From Planctomycetota bacterium (lineage in GTDB: Bacteria > Planctomycetota > Phycisphaerae > FEN-1346), in the NCBI GenBank assembly GCA_026387055.1, contig JAPLML010000547.1:1-9052 (forward strand): a stretch of DNA of 9,052 nucleotides, read 5' to 3'. The position numbers and the translations under genes were made by a program. Positions 6,075-9,052 of this stretch are shown piece by piece. Below the pieces are notes generated by a model, which saw only the letters and a list, made by a program, of their open reading frames with translations, was not told the DNA's origin and made no database searches. The stretch's first letter is position 1; each line of letters opens with the position of its first letter.

Positions 6075-6149
6075 CATTTAGCCGCCCGGCTTGCCGGGCG
6101 CGCACCGTTCGAGCGCCGAAACGCGCCCAGCGAGCTGGGCGGCTAAATG
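6075..6149. repeat. REPIN-like doublet (TTTAGCCGCCC family)
   Basis: The outer arms 6075-6087 and 6137-6149 are a perfect 13-bp inverted repeat (CATTTAGCCGCCC). Each half is a hairpin with a 7-bp stem and 4-base loop: 6083-6089 / 6094-6100 with loop CTTG, and 6124-6130 / 6135-6141 with loop CGAG. The loops are reverse complements, so the two halves are inverted copies. The element fills the 104-base gap between the 214-aa gene and the next gene of the run. Its TTTAGCCG ends match the element at 1219-1286. No T-run follows. Confidence 0.8.
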
Positions 6150-6154
6150 CTGCT

Positions 6155-6799
6155 TCACACCATCCGCGGCGGATGCAGAACGATCGTCCACCCCGCCGGC
6201 GTCCAGATGATGCCGACGTACCGGTCGAAGTCCGGCGGCCCGGCCAAGTACCCGGCCTCGTCCTCCCAAAGCTCCGCGATGTTCTCGACGCCGCTGAGGG
6301 CAGGCCCGTCATCGACAAAGCCGCCGAGCTCGCGCCGCACGGGTTGCACCGTGTAGGCGCCGCCGGAGTAGGAGACGATCCGAGCGAGGCGCTCCGGCGG
6401 CACGGGCATGTCCGCCAGGTACACCATGTTCGGAGGCTCCGAGCGGTCCAGCCGCTCCTCCGCATGGACGATGGTGTTCTCAGGCAGAAGGTGCGTGGCG
6501 GCCAGGGTCTCTGCGACGTTGTGCACGGTGACCTGGGTCAGGCCGCCCGGCGCCGCCTCCCACTCGATGTGGCCGCCCGCGTCCAGGCTCTTGGGGCGCA
6601 CCTCGTCGGCGTAGTAACGCTCGTCGGGCGGATCGCCGGGTGCGCCGCTCTTGAGGCGAAGCCAGAGCAAGCGATAAGGCGGCCCGCCCGGCGTGATCTC
6701 CGTGAAGCGGTCGCTCGGCCGCGCGGCCTCAACGAGTCGCGCATCGCCGCGGTCCAAAGCGCCCGCCGGTCCGTAGACTTTCAGTCGGTCCGTGTTCAT
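6155..6799 (-). CDS. 214-aa protein of the tail-like cluster, function unknown
   Basis: I do not recognise this protein. It has no signal peptide or membrane segment and appears mostly beta-structured, with regularly spaced aromatic and hydrophobic residues (PYRLLWLRLKSG, GHIEWEAAPGGLTQVTVHN, GAYTVQPVRREL) and a compact hydrophobic end (RYVGIIWTPAGWTIVLHPPRMV). Such composition fits a phage-type structural or baseplate component, which its neighbours suggest, but no domain can be named. ATG 6799 comes 10 bases after the stop of the hub-like gene. The nearest AGGA (6802-6805) is too close for a normal Shine-Dalgarno, so translation is probably coupled to the upstream gene. A repeat doublet (6075-6149) follows its stop closely. 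Confidence 0.75.
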   Translation of the reverse strand: MNTDRLKVYGPAGALDRGDARLVEAARPSDRFTEITPGGPPYRLLWLRLKSGAPGDPPDERYYADEVRPKSLDAGGHIEWEAAPGGLTQVTVHNVAETLAATHLLPENTIVHAEERLDRSEPPNMVYLADMPVPPERLARIVSYSGGAYTVQPVRRELGGFVDDGPALSGVENIAELWEDEAGYLAGPPDFDRYVGIIWTPAGWTIVLHPPRMV

Positions 6800-6809
6800 G
6801 GTCCTGGCC

Positions 6810-8630
6810 TCACTCCAATTCGAGCTGCGTCTGCGGCAGCGGGGCGAAGGTGTGAAGGACGCTCTTTACGACCGGCGTCGTCTCGTACCCCGCATGCTGG
6901 CGGGCCAAGTCGAGGCGCCGCCCGCGAACGCCCAGGATCCGCTCGCCGGGGCGATGGCCCATGGCCAGGTACGGAACCTCGATGCAGGCGGGGGCGGGGA
7001 CCCGCCGGTCGGCCTCGTAGGCCGCGTCGACGAGGTCCTGGAGCTTGGCCGTATCGTCGGTCTCGTCGGCGCCTCCCTGGCCGTAGAAACGGCTCGTGGA
7101 GGCCACTTGGCGGAACCGGTATCCGGCGGGGACGCTGAGGTGCCGCGTCCGGCCGGGCCGGTCCGCCGGCCCGGCCTCCGCGCGCTCGGCCGAAAGGCAC
7201 GCGTCGCTCTCCACGGTGGCGGTCACTCGGATGCGCACCAGCCCCCGCATGGCGGCCGCTAGATATCGCGAAGGCAGCGGGTCCTCGGTCAGGTACAGCC
7301 CGCACTCGTCGGTGAGGACCCGCGTCGCCAGGTTCATCTGCTCCCACGTCGTGCCGCCGTCGAGCGACACCTCGGTGTACACCCCGCGGCTCCGCCCCAG
7401 GACGTCGCGCGACAGGCATGGCAGGAACCGCCGGCGGCGGCGTACGTACAGGGCGCCCTCGAACAGGCTCGAGAAGACCGGCGCCGGGCCGCGGTTGTAG
7501 GGGGCGGCACTGTAGTCGCCCGCCTCGTTGAGGGCCCACCTGCGGAACACGTCGCGAACGTCTGCAAAGTCCGGGTTGGCGCTCGGGCTGAAGTCCTCGG
7601 GCACGTACGTGGCAAGCGAATCATCCCATCCCCTCACGAGGTCGAAGGTCGACTCGTAGAGCTTCGGGTCGCCGCGGGCCGCGTACCGGCGCGGGGCCGC
7701 CTCGAAGTGCATCCGCACGGCCAGCGCCGCCAGGTTGGTGGCCGCCGGATCGTACCGGCCGCCCGGTGGCTGATGGACCAGCCAGCCGGTCGGCGCGCGG
7801 TCGGGGCGCCAGATCTCCAGGCGCCGGCTGAGGCCCGTCTCGCCCGGCTCGGCGACCACGGCGATCCGCGCGCCGGCAAGCTCCAGCAGGGCGCCGAGCG
7901 CTTCGCCGAGGGTCCGCCCCTCCAGCGCCACGTCGCGGATCACCAGGGCACCCACGATTGAGCGGACCTCGCTCAGCATGGGAACGTCCACGACCTCGGA
8001 CTCGCCGTGCTCGGCAAGGAGGTACGCGACGGCCTCGTCCAGTGTCCAGGCCGCCGAGCCCGCCGCCGAGTCCGGCGCGAAGACCGTGTACGGTTCGCGA
8101 TCGCCCGGATCATGCGGCGGCGTGGACGCGTTGGGCCGCCCGTCGGGGTTGAAGACCAGGGGGAGGCCCTCGACGCGGTCGGCGCTGCCATCGGCGGTCC
8201 AGGCCCTCCGTCCGCCGACGCGGCGCCGAAGCAGTTCGCCCGCCGGGTCCTCCGCCTCGAAGCGAAGCTCCTCCCCCTCGCTGTCGAGGCGCATCTCGAT
8301 CCGGCCGATGCGTCCTTCGAAGAGCAGGAGGTCCCCGCGCCCCGCGCCCGGAAGGACGCCGCCCCGCAAGAGGGCGGCGGCGACCTGGCGGCCGGGCTGG
8401 ATCAGCGGCGCCAGGTCTTCCAGGCGAAGGGTGTCGTCGGTCTGGGGCGAGGACCCCAGCCCGACGGAGAACCAGGCGTGCGGCGCCCCGCCCATCCGCC
8501 CTTCCAGGCGGTCGAGGCGCAGGCGCGGCTCCGCCCGCCCGTCCAGGCGGACTTCCGTCCGGGGCGGCTCCACGACCGTCGCGGCCGCCGGCGCGCCGAA
8601 GAAAGCCCCTGTGTTGGCCGGGATCGTCAT
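6810..8630 (-). CDS. Phage tail hub / late-control-D-like structural protein
   Basis: 606 residues, no signal peptide. Several parts resemble phage tail hub proteins. Residues about 24-140 form a beta-rich segment ending in DLLLFEGRIGRIEMRLDSEG and LRFEAEDPAGELLRRR, like the barrel of hub and late-control-D proteins. At about 195-260 a helix-rich stretch (LDEAVAYLLAEHGE, LGEALGALLELAGARIAVV) resembles the second hub domain. About 415-430 holds VYTEVSLDGGTTWEQM, and the C-terminus ends in a strand pattern (VVKSVLHTFAPLPQTQLELE) common in such proteins. ATG 8630 is set by the ATGA overlap with the upstream stop and GGAG (8639-8642) eight bases before it; the frame is open for 98 more codons upstream, but that stretch is Arg/Pro-rich shadow of the upstream gene. 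The family call is by pattern only, without a database search, so a different structural role is possible. Confidence 0.6.
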   Translation of the reverse strand: MTIPANTGAFFGAPAAATVVEPPRTEVRLDGRAEPRLRLDRLEGRMGGAPHAWFSVGLGSSPQTDDTLRLEDLAPLIQPGRQVAAALLRGGVLPGAGRGDLLLFEGRIGRIEMRLDSEGEELRFEAEDPAGELLRRRVGGRRAWTADGSADRVEGLPLVFNPDGRPNASTPPHDPGDREPYTVFAPDSAAGSAAWTLDEAVAYLLAEHGESEVVDVPMLSEVRSIVGALVIRDVALEGRTLGEALGALLELAGARIAVVAEPGETGLSRRLEIWRPDRAPTGWLVHQPPGGRYDPAATNLAALAVRMHFEAAPRRYAARGDPKLYESTFDLVRGWDDSLATYVPEDFSPSANPDFADVRDVFRRWALNEAGDYSAAPYNRGPAPVFSSLFEGALYVRRRRRFLPCLSRDVLGRSRGVYTEVSLDGGTTWEQMNLATRVLTDECGLYLTEDPLPSRYLAAAMRGLVRIRVTATVESDACLSAERAEAGPADRPGRTRHLSVPAGYRFRQVASTSRFYGQGGADETDDTAKLQDLVDAAYEADRRVPAPACIEVPYLAMGHRPGERILGVRGRRLDLARQHAGYETTPVVKSVLHTFAPLPQTQLELE

Positions 8631-9052
8631 AGGACCGTCTCCGCTTCCAGCGCGTCCACCGAGGCCGGGGGCGTGGCGTCGGGCGTGACGCGCGCGACGG
8701 CGGGCTGCTCGTCCCACACGCCGCCGGCCGTCACGGCGCGGACCGCCAGTTGATGTTCTGCGCCGGCCTCCAGTTGGCCGCTTGTCCATGTGTACCAGTT
8801 CTGTCCCTGGCGGCAGGGGACGTCGCCCAGTGGCGCCGTGTAGTTGATGACGCCCGTCCCGCCGTCGCCGAAGATGCGGAAGGTCTGCGGCACGGCGCCG
8901 TGGCGGCCGACGCGGTAGCACCACTGGAGCCGCGCCGTGCCGAGAACCGTGGCCCGGGCGACCGCCGCCAGGGCGCCCGCCGGCCGGTCGGGAACCGGCT
9001 CGCCCTGCGTGTCCAGCTCCAGGCGGGCCTCGCCCTGGGCCACGGGGATCTC
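8627..9052 (-). CDS. Fibronectin-III-like tail-cluster protein, N-terminus beyond window
   Basis: The frame is open to the right edge, so only the last 141 codons are present. A GTG at 9043 is in frame, but homologous-looking sequence (EIP) continues before it, so a start there is unlikely. The visible part reads as a beta-sandwich resembling fibronectin type III: ARLQWCYRVGRHG, a middle strand pair (FRIFGDGGTGVINYTAP), NWYTWTSGQLEAGAEHQLAVRAVTAGG, then a TPDATPPASVDAL linker. FN3-type domains are common in phage tail and fibre proteins, which fits the next gene. The stop overlaps the hub-like start as ATGA, indicating coupled translation. The fold is inferred from sequence pattern. Confidence 0.7.
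   Translation of the reverse strand, partial: EIPVAQGEARLELDTQGEPVPDRPAGALAAVARATVLGTARLQWCYRVGRHGAVPQTFRIFGDGGTGVINYTAPLGDVPCRQGQNWYTWTSGQLEAGAEHQLAVRAVTAGGVWDEQPAVARVTPDATPPASVDALEAETVL

Noticed and set aside
6051..6077. ATG 6077 as the start of the 623-codon frame
   Set aside because: It is formed by the end of a repeat arm (TAAATG) and has no Shine-Dalgarno, whereas ATG 6050 has AAGGA at a good distance.
8631..8924. N-terminal extension of the hub-like protein
   Set aside because: The extra 98 codons are Arg/Pro-rich and overlap the FN3-like gene in another frame; the ATGA overlap and GGAG point to 8630.

Overview
This is a GC-rich, tightly packed bacterial window in which every supported gene lies on the minus strand. 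The organism is probably a member of the Planctomycetota or a similar environmental lineage. That is an inference from the high GC, the FHA-GAF histidine kinase with a SHxIKNxLQG-type His box, the secreted GtaA-type protein, and the abundance of palindromic intergenic repeats. No rRNA, tRNA or marker gene fixes the taxonomy.

Layout in order of transcription (right to left). 9052-3588 is a co-directional run that looks like the distal part of a phage-tail-like cluster. It holds a fibronectin-III-like protein cut by the window edge, a tail-hub/late-control-D-like protein joined to it by an ATGA overlap, a 214-aa unknown protein, a 623-codon open frame whose first half resembles a structural beta protein, a coiled-coil lipoprotein, a 96-aa helical protein, and a 69-aa protein with two membrane helices (holin-like). 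No endolysin, capsid, terminase, portal or integrase is visible, so prophage, tail-like particle and domesticated remnant cannot be told apart. 3587-3248 is a 340-base gap with a repeat doublet and a plausible promoter. 3247-1466 encodes a soluble FHA-GAF-histidine kinase with no partner regulator in view. 1465-1168 holds another repeat cluster and a possible promoter. 1167-1 is the N-terminal part of a secreted GtaA/DUF4965-family protein that runs off the left edge.

The most unusual feature is a set of four REPIN-like doublets, each made of two hairpins in inverted arrangement (1219-1286 plus an extra half copy, 3481-3570, 4699-4788, 6075-6149). At least three look like different sequence families. 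The one at 4699-4788 sits at a gene junction. There the upstream frame has no stop codon and runs about 200 codons through the next gene in another frame, while the lipoprotein gene takes its apparent start codon and signal-peptide n-region from the repeat. Just upstream (5122-5158) there are signs of a one-base frameshift that fuses what may have been two overlapping genes.

The tail-like genes probably form one translationally coupled operon ending in small envelope proteins. The kinase and the GtaA-like gene appear to be separate units on the same strand. No complete new system can be demonstrated; the tail-like cluster with its envelope-protein tail is the best candidate.
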